A stretch of DNA of 64,000 bases from Hyphomicrobiales bacterium (GTDB lineage: Bacteria > Pseudomonadota > Alphaproteobacteria > Rhizobiales > Rhizobiaceae). Shown here piece by piece: positions 43,901 to 52,473 of the stretch; the first letter of the stretch is position 1; the number at the start of each line of letters is the position of its first letter. The notes beneath the pieces were generated by a model that was not told the origin of the DNA, did not search any database, and was given only the letters and a program-made list of their open reading frames with translations. The DNA lies in assembly GCA_900472675.1 (NCBI GenBank), contig UCJA01000007.1, forward strand, positions 124,001 to 188,000, given 5' to 3'. The position numbers and the translations under genes are program-made.

Positions 43901-45324
43901 TTCAGACCCAGTTCTGTGAGGGCCCGGGCGACGCCATCGAGCGTGGTCAGGTTCATGCTGGCATAATTGGGAGCCAGCACGACGCCCTTGCCGCCGGCAC
44001 GATAGGTTGCCATCACCGAACGGTAGGCAATGTCCGGCGTGCACTTGGCCTGGTCGGCGCGGGTGCGCGGCGCATCGATGCCGATCCCCATGTAGACGTC
44101 GGCTTTGCCGTTGACGCCTTTGACTGCATCGGCACACTGGCCGAACACGTAGGTGTCGGGATCCATGCCCTGCTGGATCACCGAGGCGAACGGCGCCTCG
44201 TTGAGGCCGAGCAGGCGATAGAGCACCGCAGTCGCTTCATCCGGCGAGAAATCCCGCAGGATGGTCTTCTGGAAGAAGCCGAGTTCCTTGGCAAAGACCT
44301 CGCCGGCCTGATGCTGGTAGGTGATCGGCTTGACCCAGTCGGCATACATCGGCTGCTCGTCCCATGGCCACTGGGCCTTGCGGAACAGGTTGAAATGGTT
44401 GCGGTTCCAGACGTTGAGACCAAACGACAGCTCAGGCTTGCACCACTTGACCATGCCATAGATCTCGCGATCGAGATCCTTGTTGCGCTCCAGCCAGAAC
44501 TTCTCCCAGATCAGCGCCTCCGGATTGGCAAACAGCGTGCGGATGAAGGTGACGAAGGCGCCGTCGGCGAACTCCTTTCCGGCTTTCGCGTCCTGCATGA
44601 AATCGTAGAGGTTGGTCAGCGCCCGACGGCAGGCCTCGACATCGATGCCGCGCTCCACCGCTTCATGGCGGGCAGCGGGAGAAAAATCGCCGGGAGCATT
44701 GCCCTGGATCAGCGTGTCGAGCGGCGAGTTGCGCTCGTTACACCACATCAGACCGTCGAGATCGTAGTTGCGCACCTGGTCCTCGATCATCGACTTGATC
44801 CAGTTGCGGTAGTCCGGGTTGGAGGTCGACGGATCGGAGCCGATACGGCCGAAGATGTCGACTTCCATCATCTGCGCCAGATTGGGGATGTCGACGCTGT
44901 TGGCCGAGCCATGGCCGGTATATTTGAAGAACGGCTCCATCAGTTCGACGAACACCTTCATGCCGCGCGCATGGGCGGCCGGAATGACCATGTCCAGGAT
45001 GTCCTTGCCGACGAACTCGGGATCGCGGGTGCGAAAATCCTTGATCAGCGTGTTGCCGTAATAGGCGGGGTCGGGCTCGAAATAGGCGCCGCCCTTCATG
45101 GCAAACGGTTCGGGGATGCCGTGGTCGGGCCAGCCGTCGATTTTCGACGAGATCGAGCGGCCAGTCTTCAGGCCGAGCCAGGAGACGGTACCGAGCATCA
45201 GCACATTCACGCCGACGCGGTTCTGCAGCGTGTCGAGCACGGTCTCGACGCCCTCGTCGAGAAAGCTGATCGGACTGACCTGGATGCCGACGAACTTGTC
45301 GTCCGGAATGGTGTTCTCGCTCAT
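43897..45324 (-). CDS. Unassigned protein, probable TIM-barrel of glycoside-hydrolase-like type
   Basis: A 475-residue soluble protein that I cannot place in a named family. The order of segments looks like a beta/alpha barrel: FVGIQVSPISFLDEG, GVNVLMLGTVSW, IPAAHARGMKVFVELMEP, NYDLDGLMWCNERNSP, and a C-terminal GGKGVVLAPNYASM. The HARGMKVFVE and LDGLMW pieces recall barrel glycosidase-like families (GHL10/COG1649), whose members often have no known substrate. It is translationally coupled on both sides (ATGA at each end), so it is an integral part of this catabolic arm. Confidence 0.82.
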   Translation of the reverse strand: MSENTIPDDKFVGIQVSPISFLDEGVETVLDTLQNRVGVNVLMLGTVSWLGLKTGRSISSKIDGWPDHGIPEPFAMKGGAYFEPDPAYYGNTLIKDFRTRDPEFVGKDILDMVIPAAHARGMKVFVELMEPFFKYTGHGSANSVDIPNLAQMMEVDIFGRIGSDPSTSNPDYRNWIKSMIEDQVRNYDLDGLMWCNERNSPLDTLIQGNAPGDFSPAARHEAVERGIDVEACRRALTNLYDFMQDAKAGKEFADGAFVTFIRTLFANPEALIWEKFWLERNKDLDREIYGMVKWCKPELSFGLNVWNRNHFNLFRKAQWPWDEQPMYADWVKPITYQHQAGEVFAKELGFFQKTILRDFSPDEATAVLYRLLGLNEAPFASVIQQGMDPDTYVFGQCADAVKGVNGKADVYMGIGIDAPRTRADQAKCTPDIAYRSVMATYRAGGKGVVLAPNYASMNLTTLDGVARALTELGLK

Positions 45325-46502
45325 GCAGCGGCGTCCTTGTGGGCGGCGATGAATGTCTTCATGCGGCCGATGGCATCCTTGATCAGCGGCAGCGGCTGCA
45401 GGAATGAGATGCGGATGTAGTGTCCCGTCTCGTCGCCGAACATCGAGCCGGGAAACAGCATGACGCCGGTTTCGCGCAGCAGCTTTTCGCAGAAATCGGC
45501 GATCTCCATCCCGGTCGAGGAGATGTTGGTATAGATGTAGAAGGCTCCGCCCGGGTGGCCGTAAGTCAGGCCCATCTCCGTCAGCGCCTCCATCAGATAG
45601 GCCCGACGCTCGGCATATTCGGCGATCATCGCCTCGATCGGCTCCTGCGGGCCGGTGACCGCGGCAAGGGCTGCAAACTGCGAGATCGTGCAGGTATTGA
45701 TCGACAGCGTGTGCCGCGGTTCGATCATCTTTGCGACGAAATCAGCCGGTGCGGCAAGATATCCGACGCGCCATCCGGTCATCGCATAGGTCTTGGAGAA
45801 ACCGTTGAGCGTGATCGTCCGCTCTTTCATGCCGGGCAAGGTGGCGATCGAGAGGTGTTCGTTGCCATCGTAGATGATCTTGGCATAGATCTCGTCGGAG
45901 ACGATCAGGATGTCGTGCTTGACGGCCAGTTCGGCGATCCTGCGGATCATCTCCGGCGGGGTGACGGCACCGGTCGGATTGTTGGGCGACACCAGCACGA
46001 ACATTTTCGTCTTCGGCGTGATGCGCTTTTCGATTTCGGCAACGTCGAGTGCGAAATCGTCCTTCTCGAAGGTCGGCACCGGGATCGGCACTCCGCCGAC
46101 CATGTGGACGGCCGTGTCATAGGTGGTGAAGCGAGGCGAGGTCAGCAGCACTTCGTCGCCGGGCGCGACGAGGCCGAGCATCAGGAGCGTGATCGATTCC
46201 TGCACGCCGGCGGTGACGACGATTTCAGCCGCGGTATAATCGAGACCGTATTCCTTTTTCAGGTCGGCGGCGATCGCCTCGCGCAGCTGCGGCAGGCCGG
46301 TCGGGCCGGTATAGTGGTGCTGGTTGTCGTCGATCGCCTTTTTCGCCGCTTCAGTGATATGCGCCGGCGTATGGAAATCGGGATCTCCGCGGCCCATGGC
46401 GATGACATTGGTCATGCCGGCGGCGATGCCGAGCATGCGGGTGCGAAACGAGGAATCTTCCTCGGTGATCCGAGGGGCCATGTGATCAAAAACAATGCTC
46501 AT
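45321..46502 (-). CDS. Class I/II PLP aminotransferase (aspartate-aminotransferase fold)
   Basis: A 393-residue fold-type I aminotransferase. Features are MGRGDPDFHTPAHI near the N-terminus, AGVQESITLLMLGL, VLVSPNNPTGAVTPP, DEIYAKIIYDG and the PLP Lys in NGFSKTYAMTGWRVGY, with the carboxylate-binding Arg near the C-terminus. It overlaps the barrel protein gene by ATGA. Its closest relative here is the aminotransferase on the other arm (50775-51971), suggesting an old duplication. Substrates are not predictable beyond amino acid and 2-oxoacid. Confidence 0.93.
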   Translation of the reverse strand: MSIVFDHMAPRITEEDSSFRTRMLGIAAGMTNVIAMGRGDPDFHTPAHITEAAKKAIDDNQHHYTGPTGLPQLREAIAADLKKEYGLDYTAAEIVVTAGVQESITLLMLGLVAPGDEVLLTSPRFTTYDTAVHMVGGVPIPVPTFEKDDFALDVAEIEKRITPKTKMFVLVSPNNPTGAVTPPEMIRRIAELAVKHDILIVSDEIYAKIIYDGNEHLSIATLPGMKERTITLNGFSKTYAMTGWRVGYLAAPADFVAKMIEPRHTLSINTCTISQFAALAAVTGPQEPIEAMIAEYAERRAYLMEALTEMGLTYGHPGGAFYIYTNISSTGMEIADFCEKLLRETGVMLFPGSMFGDETGHYIRISFLQPLPLIKDAIGRMKTFIAAHKDAAA

Positions 46503-46503
46503 C

Positions 46504-47739
46504 TCAATGCATCCGCTTTCCGGCTATGAATGTTCTGGTGACGCGCGTAAGCGCAAAAAGGTCTTCGTCCGGCTTGCCGTCGACGACGATCAGGTCGGCA
46601 GCCTTGCCGGCCTCGACCGTTCCGATCAGGTGATCCATGCGCGACAGCTTTGCCGCTCGAATGGTGATCGCCCGCAGGGCATCCAGCTTGGTCGGGCAGA
46701 CGCCCACCTCGACCATGAAATTGAGTTCCGGGGCGATCGAATCGTGCTCGACCGCCGGGCTGCCGGCATCCGTGCCGAACACGATCTGGACGCCGGCCTT
46801 CGATGCGCGCACCAGCCCGTCGAACCGGCTCTTGTCGGCGACCGCCTTCTGCCGCTCGAGGATCTTCCATTCCGGCACTGCGAATTTTCGGGCAATCTCC
46901 GGATTGGCCTGCATGACCAGGGCGGAAAAGGTGGTGACGATCGGCACCTTCTTGTCGACCAGAAGCTGGATCGTCTCGTCGCTCATCGAGCCACCATGCT
47001 CGACACAGTCTACGCCGGCCTCGACCACCCGTCTGATGCAGGCGTCGAATGTGGCATGCGCCGTGATCGGAAGCCTGTTGCGGTGCGCTTCGTCGATGAC
47101 GGCTTCCAGTTCCGCATCGGTGAATTCCAGCGTGTCGTGGCAAGCCATGATCTTGATCAGATCCGCGCCGCGCTTGACCTGGTCGCGCACCGCCCGCCGC
47201 ATCTCGTCGGGGCCACTCGCCTCGCGACAGACCCAATAGGTGTGGCCGCCGGTCTGGATGATGCTTTCCCCGGCCACCAGCAAACGCGGCCCGGGGAAGA
47301 TCCCCTGAGCGACCGCCTGCTTGGTGAACAGGTTGGCGTCATGGACGCCGAGATCGCGCACCATGGTAATGCCGGCGCGCAGCGATTTCAGCATGTTGCC
47401 GGCCGCCTTGTAGGCGCGGATCTCCGGGCTGTCATACATCGACTGGGCTGAGAGCTCGTGAATGCCATCCCAGGAGAGATGGGCGTGCGAGTTGATCAGG
47501 CCAGGCATGATGGTCATGCCGCCGGTATCGGCGACCGTCACACCTTCAGGCGCCGCACCCATTTCGGCGCGGGTGCCGACGCGGGAAATCTTGCCCGCGA
47601 TCACCTCGACGAAACCGTCCTCGATAACCTCGTCACCCTTTGCGGTGATGATACGGCCAAGCAGGATCTGGTCTTCCGGCGTGGCATCGAACATCGGCTT
47701 GATGATCTTGCTGTAGTGCCAAAATGCGGGTTCGGGCAT
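46504..47739 (-). CDS. Imidazolonepropionase-like amidohydrolase (COG1228)
   Basis: A metal-dependent amidohydrolase of 411 residues from the ATG at 47739 (GGAG upstream). The metal motifs are INSHAHLSW, the lysine in DLIKIM, ITAHATFD, CVEHGGSM and the Asp in FGTDAGSP. Members of this branch include prolidase-like dipeptidases and N-acyl or N-carbamoyl hydrolases, so a peptide or amide bond is the likely target. One base separates it from the aminotransferase gene. A second member of the same branch starts at 62960 at the far end of the right arm. Confidence 0.9.
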   Translation of the reverse strand: MPEPAFWHYSKIIKPMFDATPEDQILLGRIITAKGDEVIEDGFVEVIAGKISRVGTRAEMGAAPEGVTVADTGGMTIMPGLINSHAHLSWDGIHELSAQSMYDSPEIRAYKAAGNMLKSLRAGITMVRDLGVHDANLFTKQAVAQGIFPGPRLLVAGESIIQTGGHTYWVCREASGPDEMRRAVRDQVKRGADLIKIMACHDTLEFTDAELEAVIDEAHRNRLPITAHATFDACIRRVVEAGVDCVEHGGSMSDETIQLLVDKKVPIVTTFSALVMQANPEIARKFAVPEWKILERQKAVADKSRFDGLVRASKAGVQIVFGTDAGSPAVEHDSIAPELNFMVEVGVCPTKLDALRAITIRAAKLSRMDHLIGTVEAGKAADLIVVDGKPDEDLFALTRVTRTFIAGKRMH

Positions 47740-47853
47740 GCGGGAGCTCCGGCTCTTGTCTGTTCTGGCGCGCAACGCCTGTGTCTGTCGAAGTGGTTAC
47801 CGGCCAGCCTGGGATCGACCTCGATCAAAGCGGGACGACGGGCATGATTGCAG

Positions 47854-48936
47854 TCAAAGCCGGTCCTCGGAGAACGGGCCGACGGTCTCGATTTGCGCCT
47901 TCAGCCCGATCTCGCCGCCAAGCGCCAGCAGATCGGCCAGCACCTCGTCATCGAGCGGCACGCCCTTTTCGGACTTGCGGGCGACGCGGCGCGCCTCCTG
48001 CTCGCCGGGCAACAGGATTTCCGAAAAGCCGGGGCGGGTCTTGCGGGATTTGACCATTTCGGAGAACTCGCCCATGCGCGTCTCGAACTCGGCGCGCGGC
48101 ATGAACCACTCGATGTCGATCGCCATCAGCGAATGCGAGACGTCAAGCTTGGCCGGGTCGGCATAGGGGGTGAGACCAAAGCCGCCGCCGCCGATGACAC
48201 CGGTCAGCACGTCGGTCATGAAGGCCAGCCCATAGCCCTTGTATTCGCCGATCGCCAACAACGCGCCTTCGCGTGCTGCATCCGGATCGTCGGTGATCTC
48301 GCCGTCCGGCGTCAGCGCCCAGTCGAGCGGCATTGTCTTGCCCTCTCGCGAGCGCCACAGCATCATGCCCTTGCCGGCGGTGGTCAGCGCAAAATCCATG
48401 ACCACAGGGAAACCCAGCGCCGTCGGCGCGGCGATCCCCCAGGGATTGGTGCCGACAGCTCCTTCGCGAGCGCCCCAGGGCGCCATTTCCGGGCCGGCAT
48501 TGGTATAGGCCATGCCGATGCAGCCATTGTCGACGGCCTGGCAGGCATGAACGGCAGACGAGCCGTAGTGGGTGGAATTGCGGACAATCACCTGGCCGAT
48601 GCCGCAGACCTTGGCCTTTTCCACCGCCAGTTTCATCGCCTTGGCAGCCGCGACCGTACCGATGCCGTTGTGCGCATCGACCAGCGCCAAGGCCGGGCTT
48701 TCCTTGATGATCTCGAAAGAGGCACGCGGATCGACCAATCTTTGGGCAATCCTGTCCTTGTAGCGGCGCAGCCGGCGCACGCCCTGACCATGACCGGGAT
48801 GAAACCGCAGCTCCGAAAAGATCAGTGCGTCGGAAAAGATCGTCGCGTCCTCTGGGCTGAGCCCGAACTGCTCGAAAGCCTCGCGCAGGAAGGCAGTCAG
48901 GCTGCTGCTCGTGACGTTGGTGAGCGTAATGGCCAA
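47854..48936 (-). CDS. Ldh-family NAD(P) dehydrogenase (malate/L-lactate/ureidoglycolate type)
   Basis: A 360-residue Ldh2/YlbC-type dehydrogenase. The family marks are RFHPGHGQGVRRL, GQVIVRNSTHYGSSAVHA with the catalytic His, GTNPWGIAAPT and the C-terminal cofactor-binding region GYKGYGLAFMTDVLTG. Members oxidise 2-hydroxyacids or ureidoglycolate (AllD) or reduce cyclic imines such as piperideine-2-carboxylate. The start is a TTG at 48936 with GAGGG at a good distance; no ATG or GTG lies between it and the upstream stop. It is the first gene of the leftward arm. Confidence 0.9.
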   Translation of the reverse strand: MAITLTNVTSSSLTAFLREAFEQFGLSPEDATIFSDALIFSELRFHPGHGQGVRRLRRYKDRIAQRLVDPRASFEIIKESPALALVDAHNGIGTVAAAKAMKLAVEKAKVCGIGQVIVRNSTHYGSSAVHACQAVDNGCIGMAYTNAGPEMAPWGAREGAVGTNPWGIAAPTALGFPVVMDFALTTAGKGMMLWRSREGKTMPLDWALTPDGEITDDPDAAREGALLAIGEYKGYGLAFMTDVLTGVIGGGGFGLTPYADPAKLDVSHSLMAIDIEWFMPRAEFETRMGEFSEMVKSRKTRPGFSEILLPGEQEARRVARKSEKGVPLDDEVLADLLALGGEIGLKAQIETVGPFSEDRL

Positions 48937-49072
48937 GTTCAGATCCCTCTCGATCGGCTCTTCGGAGTGGCGTCCTGCGCCCTCCAGCTCTCTTCATTCG
49001 GACTATGGCAAGCAACTTGCGTCTGCTCGATTGGCCCGGTTCCAATTTCTTCAGTCTTTCGGATCACGTCCC

Positions 49073-49102
49073 TTGACAATCCGGCCAATCCCCACTCACT
49101 AT
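49073..49102 (+). promoter_or_regulatory. Candidate promoter of the rightward arm
   Basis: TTGACA at 49073-49078 followed after 18 bases by CACTAT at 49097-49102. Transcription would start near 49110, inside the palindrome at 49112-49125, so a bound repressor would block it. Consensus match only. Confidence 0.4.
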
Positions 49103-49103
49103 T

Positions 49104-49125
49104 GATTGTCTGATTGTCGACAATC
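49104..49125. promoter_or_regulatory. GntR-type operator: palindrome plus half-site
   Basis: GATTGTCGACAATC at 49112-49125 is a perfect 14-bp palindrome with the GT..AC core typical of sites for FCD-type GntR proteins (for example TTGTCGACAA). An additional half-site GATTGTC lies at 49104-49110. The FCD regulator encoded at 54099-54770 in the right arm is the natural ligand of this site. Confidence 0.65.
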
Positions 49126-49239
49126 TAATTGACTAACATGCACAGCCAAATTGCTACGTCAAGCAGGTTCTGGATTTGACCAGACGGCGGCCATCCGCTT
49201 CGCGACCATGGAAACCCATATTTTTCGGAAGAATATTCA

Positions 49240-50760
49240 ATGAGTTACGGCGCACTTTTAGAAACGATGGGGCAGGTCAACGATGTGCTCAACGCAAAGT
49301 CGGTGCTGAGCTGGGACGCCCGCACCATGATGCCGCCCGGTGGGGCCGTAACCCGCGCCAAGCAGCTGGCGACGCTGGCGGTCATTGCCCGTGACCTGCT
49401 GGTGGCCGACAGCACCCGCAGCCAGTTGGACGCGGCCGAAGCCGAGGTCGCATCGATGGAGAGCGACAGCATCGAACGCACCATGGTTGCCCAGGTGCGC
49501 GAGGCGATTGACTATCATCTGCGCATTCCCGCAAAACTGCTGCATCGCCGCACCGAGCTTGGCTCGACGGGGCAGACGGTCTGGCAAACTGCGCGCGCCA
49601 ACAGCGATTTTGCCGCCTTTGCTCCGATCCTGGAGCAGACGGTGGCGCTCAATCGCGAAATGGCCGATGTCATCGGCTACGCCGACCATCCCTATGACGC
49701 GCTGATGCACCGGTTCGAACCTGGCGAGACTGTCGCCTCGCTGACGCCGCTGTTCGCGCGCCTGAAGGAAGGCCTTCTGCCGATCGTGCGCGCCATTGCC
49801 GACAGGCCGGAGCCGCGCATGGATTTCCTCACCCGCGCCTATCCGGAAGACCAGCAGCTCGCCTTCGGCCGGCTAATGGCGCAAAAGGTCGGCTACGACC
49901 TCAATCGCGGCCGGGTCGATAAGACGGTCCACCCGTTCGAGGTTTCGTTCACCCGCAACGACGTGCGCATCACCACACGGTTCAACAAGAACCACATGCC
50001 GATGAGCCTGTTCGGCGCCATGCATGAGGCAGGTCACGCCCTCTACGAGCAGGGCGTCGACGACGCCTACACCCGCACGCCGCTCGCTACCGACCTGATC
50101 GGCCTCTATGCCGTCGGCGGCGTCAGCTTTGGCGCCCATGAATCGCAGTCGCGGCTGTGGGAAAACCATGTCGGCCGCGCCCGGGCCTTCTGGGACATCC
50201 ACTTCAAGGATGCCCAGGAATTCTACCCGGAACAGCTGGGCGATGTCTCGGTCGATGAGTTTTACCGCGCCATCAACCGCTGCAAGCCGGGCTTCATTCG
50301 CGTCGAGTCCGACGAGCTGACCTATGATTTCCACATCATGCTGCGCGTCGAGCTGGAGCGCCAGCTGGTCGATGGGTCGCTGAAGGTCAAGGATCTGCCG
50401 GAAGCCTGGAACGCCTGTGTAAAGGCCTATCTCGGGCTCGACGTACCAAACGATGCGCAGGGCCTGCTCCAGGACGTGCACTGGTCGTCCGGCCAGATCG
50501 GCACATTCTGCAACTACACCATCGGCAATGTCATGGCCGGCCAGCTTTTCGAAACGGCCAAGTCCGATCCGGTGATCGCAGCCGGCCTCGAGGCCGGCAA
50601 TTACGAGGCCCTGCGCGGCTACATGGCGGAAAACATCCACCAACATGGCCGGCGCTATTCGCGCGACGAGTTGCTGATCCGCGCCACCGGCCGGGCGCTC
50701 GATCCGGAACCCTACGTCGCCTACCTCACGAAGAAATACACAGAACTCTATGCCCTCTGA
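49240..50760 (+). CDS. M32-family carboxypeptidase (Taq/Pfu type)
   Basis: A 506-residue cytosolic metallocarboxypeptidase, the normal length for M32. The zinc motif is HEAGH at about residues 262-266 with the third ligand in the downstream ESQSRLWEN. Other marks are the DPLTRAYP-like FLTRAYPEDQQ, IRVESDELTYDFHIMLR and SFEDVHWS-like QDVHWSSGQIGTF. It releases C-terminal amino acids from peptides. It is the first gene of the rightward arm and suggests that the imported compound, or a product of it, is peptide-like. Confidence 0.93.
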   Translation: MSYGALLETMGQVNDVLNAKSVLSWDARTMMPPGGAVTRAKQLATLAVIARDLLVADSTRSQLDAAEAEVASMESDSIERTMVAQVREAIDYHLRIPAKLLHRRTELGSTGQTVWQTARANSDFAAFAPILEQTVALNREMADVIGYADHPYDALMHRFEPGETVASLTPLFARLKEGLLPIVRAIADRPEPRMDFLTRAYPEDQQLAFGRLMAQKVGYDLNRGRVDKTVHPFEVSFTRNDVRITTRFNKNHMPMSLFGAMHEAGHALYEQGVDDAYTRTPLATDLIGLYAVGGVSFGAHESQSRLWENHVGRARAFWDIHFKDAQEFYPEQLGDVSVDEFYRAINRCKPGFIRVESDELTYDFHIMLRVELERQLVDGSLKVKDLPEAWNACVKAYLGLDVPNDAQGLLQDVHWSSGQIGTFCNYTIGNVMAGQLFETAKSDPVIAAGLEAGNYEALRGYMAENIHQHGRRYSRDELLIRATGRALDPEPYVAYLTKKYTELYAL

Positions 50761-50774
50761 GGACAGATCTTAAG

Positions 50775-51971
50775 ATGACGGAAAGCACCACCACCCGGCT
50801 GGCCCAGCGCGTCAAACTCAAGGATGCGCATCTGGTCACCAAGATGGCCGAGATTGCCGAGACGCTGGACGACGTGATCAAGCTCGGTCGCGGCGATCCG
50901 GACCTGGCGACGCCCGACCATATCATCAAGGCCGGGCAGGATGCGTTGGCCAATGGCGGCACGCATTACACCCACGCGCTCGGCATCGCGCCGCTGCGCC
51001 AGGCGATCGCCGACAATATCCGCGCCCATGGCGGCGCCGACTATGCCATTGACGAGATCGTCGTCACCCCGGGCGGTCAGCATGCGATGTTCATGATCGC
51101 ACTCGCCTTACTCGATCCGGGCGACGAGATGCTCGTCCCCTGCCCTGGCTACAACCCCTATGCCCAGGCCGCCGAGATGGCCGGCGCGCAGGTGGTCCAG
51201 GTGCAGATGACGATGGAGACCAATTTTACCCTGACGGCGGAGATGATCCGCGAAAAGATCACGCCAAAATCGAAAATCCTGGTGCTGATCAACCCGAACA
51301 ACCCGACCGGCACCGTGACGCCGCCGGACGAGGTCGAGCGTATCGCAAGGCTTGCGATCGAGCACGACCTGATCGTGATCTCCGACGAGATCTATGCCCG
51401 CCTCGTCTATGGCAACCAGCGCATCCAGCCGGTCGCATCCCTTCCCGGCATGCGCGAACGAACCATCACGCTCTCGGGCTTTTCCAAGGCCTACGCCATG
51501 ACCGGCTGGCGGATCGGCTATTTCGCCGGCCCCCGCGAACTCATCCTGCCGATGAGCGAAATCAACCACGCCTTCGCAATTTCGGTCGCCGCCGTCAGCC
51601 AGCATGCCGCCTTGGCCGCGCTGACCGGCGATCAGGATTGCGTCGAGGACATGCGCCGCATCTATGACGAGCGCCGCCTCGCCCTGATCAAGGGCTTCCA
51701 GGAGATGGGCATTCCCTATGCCGAGCCGCAGGGCGCCTTCTACGTCTATGCCGACGTCTCGGTCACGGGCCTGCCGGCCAGTCTCTTCTGCGAACGGCTG
51801 CTCAGCGAAGGCCGGGTGATGATCTATCCCGGCCGCATCTACGGCGACCATACCGACGACTATGCCCGCGTCTCGCTGACGCAATCGGTGCCGCGCATCC
51901 GCGAAGCGATCGAGCGCATGAAATCCGTCGTCCATACCATCCGCCAGGAGCAGAAAGTTCCGGCCGCTTAA
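50775..51971 (+). CDS. Class I/II PLP aminotransferase, second copy
   Basis: A 398-residue fold-type I aminotransferase similar to the one at 45321-46502: LGRGDPDLATPDHI, GGQHAMFMIALALLDPGDEML, VLINPNNPTGTVTPP, DEIYARLVYGN and SGFSKAYAMTGWRIGY with the PLP Lys. It lies 14 bases after the carboxypeptidase gene. One enzyme per arm could mean two substrates or successive transamination steps, for example of a side chain and a released amino acid. GRGDPD at the N-terminus is the usual Gly-Asp-Pro entry of this subfamily. Confidence 0.93.
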   Translation: MTESTTTRLAQRVKLKDAHLVTKMAEIAETLDDVIKLGRGDPDLATPDHIIKAGQDALANGGTHYTHALGIAPLRQAIADNIRAHGGADYAIDEIVVTPGGQHAMFMIALALLDPGDEMLVPCPGYNPYAQAAEMAGAQVVQVQMTMETNFTLTAEMIREKITPKSKILVLINPNNPTGTVTPPDEVERIARLAIEHDLIVISDEIYARLVYGNQRIQPVASLPGMRERTITLSGFSKAYAMTGWRIGYFAGPRELILPMSEINHAFAISVAAVSQHAALAALTGDQDCVEDMRRIYDERRLALIKGFQEMGIPYAEPQGAFYVYADVSVTGLPASLFCERLLSEGRVMIYPGRIYGDHTDDYARVSLTQSVPRIREAIERMKSVVHTIRQEQKVPAA

Positions 51972-51983
51972 AGAGGAACAGCA

Positions 51984-52469
51984 ATGTCCGTGAAATCCGA
52001 CAATCCCAACGTCAAGTCGATCAAGCACATGGCTTTTGCCGTCAAGGACGCCAAGGCAACACTGGGTGCCTACGCAAAATTCCTCGACGTGCCTGCCGAC
52101 TCGACCATCCACGAATATGCCAAGTCGAAGAACCGCGTCGCCATCTTCGATCTCGGCGGCATCGAGTACCAGCTGTGCGAGTCGATGGAAGAAGGCGGCC
52201 GCTTCGACACCTGGATCAAGGAACGCGGCGGCGAGGGCCTGCACCACATCTGCTACGAGGTCGGCAGCATCGACGACGCTCTCGACCACGCCAAGTCGCA
52301 AGGCGCTGAACTGCGCCTGTGCAAGTCTTGTGGCGTCTTTGGCTCTCATCCCCATCCGGAAGGCTATGTCGCCTTCATCGACAATGATGCCGGCGGAATC
52401 GAGATCGAATTCATGCAGGTCTACACCCCGGAAGAGCTGGAAAAATACAACGCCGTCAAGGGGATCTAG
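51984..52469 (+). CDS. VOC-family metalloenzyme, methylmalonyl-CoA-epimerase-like
   Basis: A 161-residue protein of two beta-alpha-beta-beta-beta modules. Ligand-like residues are His 15 (KHMAFAV), Glu near 61-66 (EYQLCE), His 87-88 (GEGLHHICYEV) and Glu 140-142 (GIEIEFMQ), the arrangement of methylmalonyl-CoA epimerase and glyoxalase I. No CoA-dependent mutase is near, so an epimerisation, isomerisation or ring-opening of another acid is likely. AGAGGAA precedes the ATG. Four bases separate it from the deacylase gene. Confidence 0.88.
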   Translation: MSVKSDNPNVKSIKHMAFAVKDAKATLGAYAKFLDVPADSTIHEYAKSKNRVAIFDLGGIEYQLCESMEEGGRFDTWIKERGGEGLHHICYEVGSIDDALDHAKSQGAELRLCKSCGVFGSHPHPEGYVAFIDNDAGGIEIEFMQVYTPEELEKYNAVKGI

Positions 52470-52473
52470 GACC

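Larger units (their letters stand above)
48937..49239. other. Divergent control region of the large regulon
   Basis: A 303-base spacer from which the leftward arm (Ldh to DppF) and the rightward arm (carboxypeptidase to the last amidohydrolase) open. The right half, around 49060-49240, is AT-rich. It contains a candidate rightward promoter and a GntR-type palindrome, described separately. A leftward promoter must also lie here but I could not fix it. No coding sequence is apparent. Confidence 0.55.

Noticed and set aside
43901..44137. 80-codon N-terminal extension of the cyclic amidohydrolase
   Set aside because: It lies inside the barrel-protein gene, is Arg-rich and unlike any amidohydrolase; the ATG at 43900 gives the normal start and an ATGA overlap.
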